From positions 41,229,842 to 41,293,841 of the forward strand of contig CM068587.1 of the NCBI GenBank assembly GCA_035048485.1: a DNA stretch of 64,000 nucleotides, in the 5' to 3' direction. Shown in pieces: positions 22,251 to 35,014 of the stretch. The stretch is from Pteria penguin (lineage: Eukaryota; Mollusca; Bivalvia; Pterioida; Pteriidae). The notes below the pieces were generated by a model. That model had not been told where the DNA came from, did not search any database, and saw nothing but the letters and a program-made list of their open reading frames with translations. How positions within the stretch are numbered: position 1 is the first letter of the stretch; each line of letters starts with the position of its first letter. A program made the position numbers and the translations under genes.

Positions 22251-24900
22251 GTGATACAGGAACCACACATCCTATCACACTCAAATATCACAGGAGCCAC
22301 AAACCCCCTTATAACAAACTTTACAGGTCTATATACCCTGCCACTAGAAATATTACAGGACAAACACGCCCTCTCATAACAAACATTACAGGTCGTCCAT
22401 ATACCCTGCCACTAGAAATGTTACAGGACAAACACGCCCTCTCATAACAAACATTACAGGTCGTCCATATACCCTGCCACTAGAAATATTACAGGACAAA
22501 CACGCCCTCTCATAACAAACATTACAGGTCGTCCATATACCCTGCCACTAGAAATATTACAGGACAAACACGCCCTCTCATAACAAACATTACATGTCCA
22601 GATACCATGTTATTAGAAATAATACAGGAGCTACAGCACTTTCATAACAATTTTTACAGGCTCACATATCCTGTCATTAGAAATATTACAAGAGCCACAA
22701 CCCCTTAACAACAAACATTACAGGTCAACATATCAGCTGTCATTAGAAATATTATGGGACCCACAGACCCTTATGTAACAATTTTTACAGGTCCATATAT
22801 CCTGTCATTAGAAATATTACAGGATCCACAAACCCCCTTCATAACAAACATTACAGTTCCACACCAGTTGTCATAAGAAATATTACAGGAGTCACACATC
22901 CTCTCATGACAAACATTAACATGTGCAGCACACCCTATCATAACAAATATAACAGATGCAGCACACCCTCTCATTACAAACATTACAGATTCTCTTATAA
23001 CAAACATTACAGATGCAGCACACCCTCTTATAACAAATTGTACAGGTGTAGCACATCCTCTCATAACAAACTCTACAGATGTAGCACATCCTCTCATTAC
23101 AAACATTACAGATGCAGCACACAGTCTCATAACAAATGTAAGTTCCACACGATCTTTCATAAGAAATATTACAGAAGCAACACCCATCTCATAACAAACA
23201 TTAACATGTGCAGCACACCCTCTCATAACAAATGTTTAAATTGCACACAACCTTTCATAAGAAATATCAGAGAAGCTACACAACATTTCATAACAAACAA
23301 TACAGGTGCAGCACATGCTTGCATAAACTTCACAGGAATAACACACCCTCTTATAACAAACATTACAGGTGCAGCACATCCTCTCATAACAAACATTACA
23401 GATGCAACACATCCTGTCATAACAAACATTACTGGTGTAGCACATCTTCTCATAACAAACATTACAGGTGCAACACATCCTGTCATTACAAACATTACAG
23501 GTGTAGCACATCTTCTCATAACAAACATTACAGGTGCAACACATCCTGTCATAACAAACATTACAGGTGTAGCACATCCTCTTATAACAAACATTACAGG
23601 TGCAGCACATCCTCTCATAACAAACATTACAGATGCAACACATCCTCTCAAAACAAACATTACAGGTGTAGCACATCCTCTCATAACAAACATTACAGGT
23701 GCAACACATCCTCTAAAAACAAACATTACAGGTGTAGCACATCCTCTCATAACAAACATTACAGGTGCAACACATTCTCTCATAACAAATATTACAAGTG
23801 CAGCACATTCTTTTATAACAAACATTACAGGTACAACACATCCTCTCATAACAAACATTACAGGTGTAGCACATCCTCTCATAACAAACATTACAGGTGT
23901 AGCAGATCCTCTCATAACAAACATTACAGGTGCAACACATCCTCTCAAAACAAACATTACAGGTGTAGCACATCCTCTCATAACAAACATTACAGGTGAA
24001 GCACATCCTCTAAAAACAAACATTACAGGTGTAGCACATCCTCTCATAACAAACATTACAGGTGCAACACATCCTCTAAAAACAAACATTACAGGTGTAG
24101 CACATCCTCTCATAACAAACATTACAGGTGCAACACATCCTCTCATAACAAACATTACAGGTGTAGCACATCCTCTCATAACAAACATTACAGGTGCTAC
24201 ACATTCTCTCATAACAAACATTACAGGTGCTACACATTCTCTCATAACAAACATTACAGGTGCTACACATCCTCTCATAACAAACATTACAGGTGTAGCA
24301 CATCCTCTCATAACAAACATTACAGGTGTAGCACATCCTCTCATAACAAATATTACAGGTGTAGCACATCCTCTCATAACAAATATTACAGGTGTAGCAC
24401 ATCCTCTCATAACAAACATTACTGGTGCAACACATTCTTTCATAACAAACATTACAGGTGTAGCACATCCTCTCATAACAAACATTACAGGTGCAACACA
24501 TCCTCTCATAACAAACATTACAGGTGTAGCACATCCTCTAATAACAAACATTACGGGTGCAAAACAAATATTACAGTTGTTTCACATTCTTTCATAAACT
24601 TTATAGGAATAGCACACCTTCTCATAACACATACAGGTACAGCACATCCTGTCATGACTTAAAAGTTGTAATATATCCTCTCATACCAAACCTGACAAAT
24701 GCAGCACACCCTCTCATAATAAGCATTAAAGGTGCAGCACATCCTCTCATAATAAGCAATAAAGGTGCAGCACACCCTCTCATAATAAGCATTACAGGTG
24801 CAGCACAACCTCTCATAATAAGCATTACAGGTGTAGCACACCCTTTCATAACCAACCATACAGGTGCAGGAGACTTGATACTATACCCTCTTATAATAAA
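22250..24900. repeat. 33-bp minisatellite, main array (B)
   Basis: The unit CATCCTCTCATAACAAACAT plus TACAGGTGYARCA is 33 bases. The central part alternates GTGTAGCACA and GTGCAACACA units, giving a 66-bp dimer. The left edge has a different 68-bp higher-order unit repeated four times (starts near 22367, 22435, 22503, 22571). Since 33 is a multiple of three and the unit has no stop codon in several frames, open frames of hundreds of codons appear on both strands over the same bases. These encode only 11-residue iterations (for example HPLITNITGVA on plus) and are regarded as non-coding. Confidence 0.95.
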
Positions 24901-25300
24901 TTTAGTTTAGTAAGTGCAGAACACAGACGAGGAAATCTCTTGCGCACATATTCATCATGTCTATAGTATATTTCAACCCTAAACGGAAAACTTGGCAGAC
25001 GTACAGGTGCTCAGGATGAAGGATATTCCATGTGAAGCAAGTTTTATAAAACTTTGCTATTTATGTGTATTAAATAAAAAAAAAATCCCAAAACATACAG
25101 ATTTTTAAATTCTCAGACAAGGATATTGGCTGAAATTGCCGAAATGACTGGATATCTGCACAGTGGACTGAGAGTTCTAAGTTCAAATTCCTATCACTGA
25201 TCAGTTAGCAATATTTTTATGGAAACCACTGGGAATCTAGGAGTAGGATTTTGAGGAATCAGGAACTGGGTTATTAGTGTCATGAAGTAACGTTTGTAGG
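24900..25300. repeat. Shared right flank of minisatellite (copy a)
   Basis: It begins after the last unit with 'gtgcagaacacagacgaggaaatctc' and runs through ACTTGGCAGACGTACAGGTG, 'ggatatctgcacagtggactgag' to 'gaggaatcaggaactggg'. Matching copies are at 33240-33810, 40165-40570 and 47070-47350. Confidence 0.87.
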
Positions 25301-25859
25301 GTAGTTTACGTTTTTCATACCTACTAAGTTTCAGCAAAATCTTTCAAGTAGTTCTAAAGAAGTCCCTCGAAGCTTAATATTGTATCATTATAGTGTTAAT
25401 ACATCTCCCTTTTATCTGAAAATGCCCAAAAATTTAAAAAATACTTGTATCTCATTTTTTTAAACTGACATACATACATCATAAGTAATATTCTGCGACG
25501 GACGACGATAGCCGAACAGATGATGACGAACAGCGCGCTATTAGATTAGCTCTCTGAGTATTTAACTCTGGTGAGCTGAATAGGCGTAATAGCAGGGTTA
25601 AGCGTAACGCTTCATTAAAGAATAACTATCATTCCTCATCTCTGTTATAATCTGTACGTTGTAAGCTGATATGTTACTAAAATTAAGGTATAAATAACAA
25701 GAAACCGTTGAATACGGTATGACCTGATTGCGAAGCATTGACAATTATTAAAAACAGAAACTGTTTTGAAACACTATGCCCACAAAAGAAACAGAGTACA
25801 ATATAATCTATTTAAGTATAAGGGACAAATTTACAAGGTCATTTAACTTGGTGACATCT
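25301..25859. other. Dispersed repeat shared with 44985-45345 and 50040-50360
   Basis: It carries 'tttcagcaaaatctttcaa', 'ttctaaagaagtccctc', 'tacatctcccttttat', a GCGACGGACGACGATAGCC segment and 'ggtgagctgaataggcgtaatag'. The same order is seen at 45000-45345 and, shortened, at 50060-50360. No gene recognised. Confidence 0.7.
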
Positions 25860-26660
25860 ACAAGAGCGTCATTGGTTGAATATGCATGCATAGCATGAAG
25901 AAACGGGGATCATTTAAGTTCAAGGTCACAAAGTTCACTCAAGGATACAACTTATTTAGGTTTATCTACGTGTGTGATTTGAAAGATCTAATTTTCATGT
26001 TTTTTTGTAATTGTACTAAGCTTAAATATGCTTTTGACCTTGAAACTGGGAACCTTCAAGGTCAAGAGCACGAAAAAGTCACCAGGAATAGTGTTCATCT
26101 ATGTGTGAGGTTTGAGAGACATAACTCTCACGATCTTCCTGTAATTGAACTAAAGTCAATTACACATTTGACTTTGAAACTGGGAACCTTCAAGGTCAAG
26201 GTAACAAACAGAGGTTTTCAACGTATAAAGCTCATCAAGGTCTATCTACGTGTGATATATAGAAGAGTTTTTGTCTATGGTCTTTCAACTAAATCCATTA
26301 TGCATTTGACCTTGAAACTAGGAACATTCAAGGTCAAGGTCACAAAGGTCTCAAGATAGAGCTTATCAAGGTTTATCTACATGTGAGGTTTGTAAGACAT
26401 AACTCCTACGGTCTTTCTGTAATTGAACTGAAGCCGATTACACATTTGACCTTGAAACTGGGAACCTTCAAGGTCAAGGTCATAAACAAAGGTTTCGATG
26501 GATAGAGCACATCAAAGTGTATCTACATGTAAAGTTTGAAAGAGTTTTTTCTATGGCCTTTCAACTAAATTTATTTACGCATTTGATCTCACAAACAAAG
26601 GTTTCGGTGGACAGAGTTTATCAAGCTATATCTACAATTGAAGTTTTGAAAAAATTATTG
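25860..26660. repeat. ~137-bp tandem AGGTCA modules (copy a)
   Basis: TTGACCTTGAAACTGGGAAC followed by CTTCAAGGTCAAGGTCACAA recurs with spacings of 134, 138 and 140 bases (TGAAAC at 26041, 26175, 26313, 26453), interleaved with 'tatctacgtgtgaggtttgaaag' segments. A related block is at 43470-44150. The 157-codon open frame over it (25886-26359) is repeat-derived and not conserved. Confidence 0.85.
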
Positions 26661-27049
26661 TCAATGGTCTTTCTGCAATGAACTTAAACGCAAGTATCTT
26701 GAAAACGTAAACACGGATCTTACATAGCTTTGTATTTGTCATCTGAAAAATTGCTTGATAAAGGTCGTGAGGCCGAAAATTTGCAATACAGAGTGTTTGT
26801 GTTCCTTTACTTGAAATGTCTTCAGTTTTGATTTCTTTTCCAAATACAGATGTATATATTTATAATAGAGATACATATGTATATCGATTAGAATTTCATT
26901 CGAGAAATCTTTATTTAATCCGAGAAACCTCTATATATACTATCTAAAAAAGAAATACAAGTTCGTTTTTATTTTCTCGGAATGAAATTCGGGGGCATGT
27001 AGTTTCTGACCTGTCTGTGACTCTGACTAAGTGGTAAAAACATTGACTA
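26661..27049. other. Unassigned AT-rich sequence with a small inverted repeat
   Basis: 26891-26907 (GAATTTCATTCGAGAAA) is nearly complementary to 26974-26990 (TTCTCGGAATGAAATTC), giving a 100-base unit with 17-base terminal inverted repeats. It may be a MITE fragment. Nothing else is recognised. Confidence 0.5.
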
Positions 27050-27470
27050 TATCGTTTGTACCAAAAGGTGTAAGGCTTTGACACTTTCATTTTGAACTAT
27101 GTAATTAAATATGTTATGTCATTGTTCCAACGTAGCTATATTGTTACAACGATGAAGTATGTCATGGTCCAACGAATCTATAAAGTTAGACCTGTAGTTT
27201 TCTCCCAACATCCTAAGTTATGGTGTTCATGGTGTTGTTTTACATCTATTTATTAATACTCTGCCTAGTTTAATGTGTTTCGTCTGCATGTATGGGCATT
27301 CATGGCGGGTGGGGCAAGCCAGACAGGATATGCTTACTCTCCCCGGGCACCTGTTCTCACCTATGAATTTCAAGGTCCGTGAATGTCCACTGTGGTATAT
27401 TGTAGTTAGTACCATAGTCATGTGACAGCAGTTATTTTTGTATTTCACATTGTAGTAATGTCACATGTCT
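27050..27470. repeat. Segmental duplication, type II fragment (copy b)
   Basis: It matches 20395-20790 and 36030-36430 (landmarks 'gtaccaaaaggtgtaaggctttgacac', CTCTCCCCGGGCACCTGTTC). It breaks off in 'gtatttcacattgta'. A 21-bp tandem triplet (TCTCGTTTGTACGACTGAGTA type) follows at about 27468-27526. Confidence 0.85.
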
Positions 27471-27756
27471 CGTTTGTACGACTGAGTATCTCATTTGTAC
27501 GACTTAGTATCTCGTTTGTACGACTGAAAAAATTTTCTCCATGACCTTTCTAAGTTGCCGTAAATTCCTATATTACTGGGGCGTGAGGCAACCCTTTTCA
27601 TCGTCATATTGTATCAAGTGTATTATGACGCCACGACATTACCAATAGCATGGCGTTATCATAGAAAGTGGGGCCATGAGGTTGCATTATGTTAGAATAA
27701 TGTGCTTTACCGCCATTAACTGTGGTCCTAATGGTAAGGAATGAAACAAAATGTAT

Positions 27757-30700
27757 TTCCAAAATATCAAATGATAATCTGCAAAATTGATGAAAAAGGT
27801 GCGGAAAACTGATATGCCAGACTGACGGACGGATGGACTGACGGATTTCAAACCTAAATTCTCCTTCGACAAAATTCGCCGGTAGGGGACTAATATCAAT
27901 ATATATACATGTACTTAACAACCACATTCAAGAGTTACGTATTTTCATGCTTCTTTCTAAGACAGTCAACAGAAACAGAGGGAAAGAAAAGAAACTGGGA
28001 GATTTCATTTTATCCGAGGTGATAACGGGCACGTAGACCGAGCACGTGACAGCAACTTATAGTCATTTGAACCGTGTTTTGATTCTCTGTTTCTGTGGAA
28101 ACAAATTGCATGTAACGATACAAGTAAAACGCATATATGTAAATCTTGAACGAAGTTTTAACATGTTTACAGGGCACAGTTTTAATACATAAAAATAAAA
28201 AAGTAACTATTATTTTTTTTCAAAATAAATACTTATAAATTCAAATTGAAATACTTTATACTATTAAGCATGAAATGCTTTTATCATGAACCGAAGAAAT
28301 ACTTCGAAAAGCAGGGCAGTAAAAATACTGAAAATTTCAAGAAAGATAACTCTAATTCAAAAGACAAAAGAAAGATAACTCTGTATCATCCATATTGATA
28401 AAGTACAAAATCACTAGGTAACACACATTTTAGTAGTTCAAGCAAGCTATATTCTCAAATGTAACTTTTTTCCGGATATGAGACCTTTGTACACTATAGT
28501 ATAAAATGGAATTAATTCTGATTAATTCTGGATTTACTGTACAAAATATCCTAATACGAACGCGGATTTTTTTTTAATTTCCTAAAATTCATCCACGCCA
28601 TTTGAATTGTCCTGAATTGCGTATCAGTCAATCAACATCTATTTGAATTTCCTACAGTCTTATCCAAACATCGATAAGAAAGTCGAATTTCATGATTTAT
28701 TTACACAATAGTATGTGTATATAAATGCGTTTCGCTGTTAGTGTATATTTCAATACAACGGTTTCCAGTGTATCCAAGCGAAAGCCAAACTGCAGCTTTA
28801 CTAATAACGGACTTTCTTAAGAGTTCTAACAGGCCACGTGGCAAGGCTCACCGACCATATTCATAAAGGGCCCTCCATCATTTGGAATCTTTTCACCTTA
28901 GACATTTTCCATCATGGTATTATCTTTTAAGTGTAACCTATAGGAATGAAAACTTCGACGTTTCACATAAATTTCAACGATAAAAAGATGTGAAACAGGA
29001 CGGTATCAAAAGGATACGTAACAAACTGAGGAATCTGAATCTACTGTATGATAAAGCATTTCATCTTTAGGCATACGTATACACTTAATTAAACAGGCTT
29101 GACTCAGTCGTGCGATCGACAGATTGCTTGGTTTATGGCCAAAGAATCTGCCGTTCGATTCCTACTGACGGCTCGTTGGTATCAAGTTTTTAAATGACAT
29201 ATTTTCTTAAATCAAGGTATTTTTCTCTTTCAATAGTTTTCATTGCATTTTGTTCTTTATTTTCATTTCGTGCAAAAATAAGAAACATTTTAACATTATG
29301 GTGGGTGACAGGGCATAACAGTTTCGTGAACCTTGGTGTTTTCCACATTTAGTAACAAATGATTCACGCAATTAACAGGAGTCATACGGAAATTTATGGA
29401 TCTGCTATGTCCTTTCGATTAAACTGCATTGTTTCAGTAACATGTTTAATGATTTAGTAATAACCATTGCCTCTGTCATATGAAAACGAAAGATGTTGTT
29501 ACGAAAATATCTTTCTTGCCGCTTCGCGGGCTGTTTGATGATGATGATCAATATAAATCATTACCCTCTCCTTTTCCACATAGTTAAGGAACATCTATTT
29601 ATCATTATCTTCTTTAATGTTCTTCTTTAATCTTTTAATGCATGTTTAATTCTAATGATAAAATGACATCTAGTACGGTTTTAGCTTATATCAACTACCA
29701 GAATATATAGAATTAATTGCATTTTAGTAATGATTTCGATTCACTATAGATATCAGGTAAATAACCCCTCCCCGATGTGCGAGTTCCTCCCCTTCACCCT
29801 AAAAAAAGATGGTTATTGATTTAGCGCATTCAAATTACTGTTAAAATCACTAATATTCCGCTTTATACTATTTGGAATAATTATTAACCTTACACTAATA
29901 CATTTGTCACAGGGGCCGAACCTTTAACGTTCGAATTGGTAAACGTTCAAAACGTCTAGCAACTTTTATGTGATATTCCATTGAAAGATGTAGGGGTGGT
30001 GTATAGTAATTGTAACCAGGTCGATTCATCTATCAACACTTGATCATTTATTTTCTATTCTACATCATTTGGAGTCTTTGTTTTCATGCTACTCAAAAGA
30101 TTAAAACTTGAAAAGAACATGATTCAAAGTTATACGAGAATTATCACGTTTTATCATAATATTGCACCCCTCTCGAAAACTTGGATTCTTCTTGTTTTTC
30201 TGCTCCAGTGAGCATGACCAAAATGTACCGTTAGCTTGATCCCAAAGAAAGGCTGATCGGAACTCCTCGGCTTTAACTTCATAACATGGAAAAATAGAGA
30301 GGAGATTCGAATAAAAAGTTGAGAACATCTCACAAGAGCCGTTAATACCTAAATCAATGCCATTTTACCCATAACAGGACTTTTAAGAGTTCTCACAGGA
30401 CACGTGACACGACTCACCGATCATATTCCTCCAAAAGCACACCATCATCGCGGAAAAAGATGGAATTTTAAGAAACGTGATATCAACGGTTCACATCCCT
30501 ACTCTCTAGTTAATTTTTTTAATATAAATTAGGCCATAAGTGCAATAATAGAAGCAGTTTCCAGAAGTGTAATACTGCGTTATCAAAAAAATGTAAATAT
30601 TTTTATCGCGACAGAAACTGTCTGATGCAATGCACAGGAAATTAGATCTACCGAATCAGTGAGGGTTCCTGTACGTGACGAGTTTACCGTAACATGGGAC

Positions 30701-30999
30701 CTTGATTTCCCATGTCTCATTGATAAGACAGCTCATAGGCAAACCTCCGAGGGTATTCAATCTCGGGACCTCTCGATCATGAGCGATACAATTTACCAAT
30801 TAATGTGCTTCCTGCTTTATTTCCTGTTGGAACCTTACATGTTTTTCTTGCGTCATTATGGGAGACCTTTATACACTGAAAACGTAAACTTACGCCACAT
30901 TTAAGTCATGGACAACAATGCTAATTCATCATCAAAATATTAACTCGTCTCCGTCGTTTACAAAATCGTTCACTCCGCCAATGGCGTTTCATAAAATGT

Positions 31000-31058
<59 letters not shown>

Positions 31059-32600
31059 TTCAATAAGTTGTATAAAATATGAAATAAATGTATCACGATA
31101 TTCTAGAAGGATGTGGTGTTGTTTTGGGTAGACTCTAAAGTAAACTTCTAACTTCAGAAAAATTCGGATGCTTAGAATTCATCGTGTGGTCAGGTGAGCT
31201 TAAAATATCACTCTTTGGCATTTTACTTTTTTTTAGTATGGCTTTGAATTATAAGATGTCAGGTTTTTTTTATTTTTGAAATAAGTAAAAGCAATGACAA
31301 TGGAGATATTAACGTATAATCGCATTTAGTCTGTGTTATAAAAGAAAAAAAAGTAATAGTAGATAAAATCAGTATACTGAGAGTATTGTTAAAGCAATAC
31401 ATGTTCCCTACCGTTCTCAACAAATTTTACAATGCATACATTTATAAGAGGCTAATACTGTAAAGTTTTAGGAAAATGCATTGTGCATAAGTGAGTCTTT
31501 GCATTAATTTTATAAATCCAAGGACCATAACTCAGCAAAACTTACCGAAGCGCAACAAATTCGAACATGATTTGTAAATTCTTATGACAAAGCAATGTAC
31601 CACATATAAAATGAATATTTGGAAGAATGACAAAAAATGATAAAAGGGGGAAAAAAGGAAAGAAAAGAAACTGCAGAAAATTCAGTTTTTGCATTAATTT
31701 TCTAAGTTCAAGGACCATTACTCAGCAAAACATTAAGGAACCTAAACAATATTCGAACTTGTTCTGTAACTTGTCATGGTAAAGCAATACACTCAAATGA
31801 TAATCTGCAAGCATCTTGAAATAAAAGTGCGGACTGACGGACGGATGGACTGACAGAGTACAAATCTAAAGTCTCCTTCGGCAAAAAGTCGACGGTAGGG
31901 GACTAATGTACTGGTAAATGCCTTATAACATCATTCAAGAGATTTTCTTTCCAAAGATAAACCGAAGAAACATAGAGAAAGCAAAGAGTACGAGAGTTCG
32001 GCAGTCCATTCTTTTAAACAGAGGTGATGACAGGAAAATAAATCTACCACGTGACTGTGACATGCAGTCTCCTGAAACGTTTCTTGTCAGCCTAATTTTC
32101 TGCGGAAATAAATTGCATTTTGGGATACAGGTAAAACGAGTATACATAAACTTTAAACTAAGTTTGAGTATGTTTACAAGTCAGAGTATTTTAATACATG
32201 TAAGACAGAAAAAATAAATTTTACAATGATTCTAAAAATAAATACTTATAAATTCAAATTCAAGTATTTTATAATATTAAAAATGAAATGCTTTTACAAT
32301 GAACTAAAGAAATATTTCCAATATCGAGCCACTAAAATAAGGAAAAATTCAAGAAGGATAACTCTTGTACAACAGACAAAAGAAAGACAACTCTATCTCA
32401 GCCATATTAATAAGGTACAATATCACCAGCTAATACACATTTTAAATTCACAAATTTAACTATTTCCTGATAGGAGAACCTTATGCACTATAGTATAAAA
32501 AGGAATGGACTGTATTTGATTCTGGATTTAGGGTACAAAATAACCTAATACTAATGTGTGGGGTTTTTTTAATTTCATAAAACTCATCCATTAATTAACA
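27757..32600. repeat. Segmental duplication, type I left flank (copy b)
   Basis: It is colinear with 15507-20163 with small indels. It has about 26 GA units (31002-31054) where copy a has about 17. It ends at a complete 33-bp array rather than the truncated one. Remnant 'ggtattcaatctcgggacctctcg' near 30750 looks like a decayed tRNA-type SINE head present in both copies (18400). No frame longer than about 80 codons is conserved. Confidence 0.87.
31002..31054. repeat. (GA)n microsatellite
   Basis: About 26 GA units, the expanded paralogue of 18620-18654. Confidence 0.98.
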
Positions 32601-33235
32601 CACAATCTCATAACAAACATTACAAGTGCAGCACATGCTCACATAAACTTCACAGGAAAAGTGCACTCTCTAATAATAAACATTGAAGGTACAGCACAGA
32701 CTCCAATATCAAACATTATAGGTGCAGCATATTTCTAATATCAAACATTACAGTTGCAACACATCCTCTCATAACAAACATTACAGGTGCAGCACATTCA
32801 CTCATAATATACATTATAGGTACAGCACATTCTCTCATAACAAATATTACAGGTGCAGCACACTAACTCATAATATACATTATATATGCAGCACATTCTC
32901 TCATAACAAATATTACAGGTGCAGCACATTCACTCATAACAAACATCACAGGTGCAGCACATTCTCTCATAACAAACACCACAGCTGCAGCACATCCTCT
33001 CATAACAAACATTTCAGTTGTTTCACATTCTCTCATAAACTTTACAGGAAAAGCACATCCTCTCACAAGCACAGCACATCCTGACATAAACCTCAAAGTT
33101 GTATACCCTCTAATAACAAACTTAAAAAGTGCAGCACACCCTCTCATAATAAACATTACAGGTAGAGCACATTCTGTCAAAACAAATATTACAGGTGCAA
33201 CACACTCTTTCATAACACACCCTCTCATAATAAAA
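32600..33235. repeat. 33-bp minisatellite array (C)
   Basis: About 18 units, more diverged than array B, with local variants CACTCATAATATACATTATA and CATTCTCTCATAACAAAYA. The left edge (32600-32720) matches the truncated array A at 20163. Open frames on both strands (32722-33084 plus, 32863-33228 minus) are repeat shadows. Confidence 0.93.
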
Positions 33236-33239
33236 TTTA

Positions 33240-34160
33240 GTTTAGTAAGTACAAACTAGATAAATGATATTTTATACTTCTTGAAATATGAAAGAGAAAA
33301 CAGAAGACATCTGACAAAGCTATTGGCACAAATCACCAAGGACATGCACATAAACATGATAATAGAAAAAAAACAACACACACACACAGAAAACGACATT
33401 ACAAAAATATTCCATTGTACTGCAGTAACGATACCCACTTTAAATGGTCAATTAAAGCAACAAACGTCATTCAATTGGTGTGGTTAACCGGTTTACGGGC
33501 GCCCACCTTCCCACTCACTGTAAAGGGCACAATTAAAGGGCACATGTTTAAAAAGTAACTTCATTAAATTTTACTATCTATGCGTATCAAATGTAAAAAC
33601 GAAAATCCCATACACAGAGATTTTTAAATTTTCAGACTAGGATATCGGCTGAAATAGCCTACTTGACTGGATATCTGCACAGTGGACTGAGGGTTCTAAG
33701 TTCAAATTCTTGTCACTGATCAATTTGCAAATATTTTAATGGAAACAACTGGGAGTCTGGAAGTTGGGTTTTGAGGAATCAGGAACTGGCCTATCAGTGT
33801 CATGTAGTAAAGTCATATGTTCAGTTTTATATTGAAATATTAAGAATCTTAAATATCGTACAGCAGATCTTGTTCATTAAGTTAATGACTTAAAAAAAAA
33901 ACAAAGGTGCCACATGGGCATTACATTTGTAAAGTAGGATCAAGTCCTGCCTGGGCAAAACCAATGCATTATAAATAATCTACAATGAGGGACAGCAGTG
34001 GAAAGGCAGCTGAATACACTTAGGGGTTTTTTTCTGCCCTAAACATTTCCGCACATGTATTCGTCATTTTCTTGATTTATTCATTATAAAGAAGTAATAA
34101 AGCACTTATTTGCCAACTAGTTCTATTGGAAAGTATCCGTCTTAAAGAGTAACATATTTA
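33240..34160. repeat. Shared right flank (copy b) and its extension
   Basis: 33590-33810 matches 25100-25270 ('ggatatcggctgaaatagcctac', 'tgaggaatcaggaactgg'). 33830-34160 continues into a block shared with 41915-42260 and 47355-47850 ('cagatcttgttcattaagttaatgactt', 'cctgcctgggcaaaacc'). Compared with 47355-49330 it lacks about 1.3 kb including the VNTR-bearing SINE. Confidence 0.82.
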
Positions 34161-34765
34161 TCATTTCAGGATGGTCACAGTGGAGGAAAAGTTAATTTTT
34201 CAAAACGGTGGCCCACCTTCACTATGTCTAAACTGTTAAACATGGAGCGATTTTGCACGTGGCAAATAAAAATTGCTGAGTAAGAGTGAACTACACGTTT
34301 TGCAACGTATTCAAACATGAAAGACAACTTTGACACATATTTCAGCAAGAAAGACAACTGACGCATTTGACTCTATATCAACAAAATTGTAGGAAACTAT
34401 GAATGTTTCTGCCCCACCAAATGTCATTAATATCACCTTCACTGATTCCATATATGAAGCTGAAGATATGAAAAATTAAAATATGGACGGCGAACGAACG
34501 AATGAGATGATAATACATCATTTTGAGTTCAGGTGAGCTCAATAAGCGCAACAGCAAGCTATGCTTTAAAAGAAACTGTATGATAATCTGTATTCAGTTT
34601 ATATATATATAAGTAAACGTAAGGTACAATAATAATTGGTGACCAATAGTTAACTAAACGTTTTGCAACGTATTTAAGCAAGAAAGACAACTTGATACGT
34701 ATTTCTGCAAGAAAGACAACTTTGACAATGTTTAAAAAGGTATGGTATGACGTCACTCCAATTAT

Positions 34766-34768
<3 letters not shown>
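34161..34768. repeat. Two copies of the CTAAACGTTTTGCAACG element
   Basis: 34160-34260 matches 43255-43370 and 49180-49300 ('catttcaggatggtca'). 34305-34361 and 34668-34726 each hold a pair of ~30-base GAAAGACAAC units behind CGTTTTGCAACG. 'ggtgagctcaataagcg' near 34531 is the end of the dispersed GGTGAGCT family. No gene. Confidence 0.7.

Positions 34769-34798
<30 letters not shown>
34769..34798. repeat. (CT)n microsatellite
   Basis: About 14 TC dinucleotides directly before the long hairpin. Confidence 0.97.
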
Positions 34799-34801
<3 letters not shown>

Positions 34802-34851
34802 ATCACTTACAAGAGATTGAGTTTATTGATAACAAAGACCTTATAAATAGT

Positions 34852-35014
34852 ACAAAAAGAACAGAAAAAAGATAAAAATCCTACTTTCCGTGTTTTATCT
34901 CTCATTCCCTCAAAGCCTTTGTGTGTTGTGACACATTTATTTATAAAAGGCTTTGAGGGAATGAGAGATAAAACACGGAAAGTAGGATTTTGATCTTTTT
35001 TCTGTTCTTTTTGT
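34852..35014. repeat. Near-perfect inverted repeat, 69-nt arms, 25-nt loop
   Basis: The left arm 34852-34920 (starts ACAAAAAGAACAG, ends CAAAGCCTTT) is complementary to the right arm 34946-35014 (starts AAAGGCTTTGAGGG, ends CTTTTTGT) at 68 of 69 positions; the one mismatch is at arm position 23. The loop is 25 bases. Complementarity fades quickly outside the arms. No coding frame. It is either a very young foldback/inverted duplication or a hairpin-RNA locus; the sequence alone does not decide. Confidence 0.97.

Noticed and set aside
22906..24597. 563-codon protein on plus and 442-codon protein on minus
   Set aside because: Both follow from a stop-free 33-base unit; open frames overlap on both strands and in several phases, and the other arrays do not keep the same frame or ends.
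22250..24900. CRISPR-like regular array
   Set aside because: Units are contiguous 33-base minisatellite repeats with no unique spacers, and the genome context is eukaryotic.
25886..26359. 157-codon open frame as a gene
   Set aside because: It follows the ~137-bp AGGTCA repeat modules and is not kept in the related block at 43470-44150.
29100..29175. Possible tRNA-like sequence with GTTCGATTCC
   Set aside because: Only the box B-like motif is present; no box A at suitable distance and no cloverleaf.
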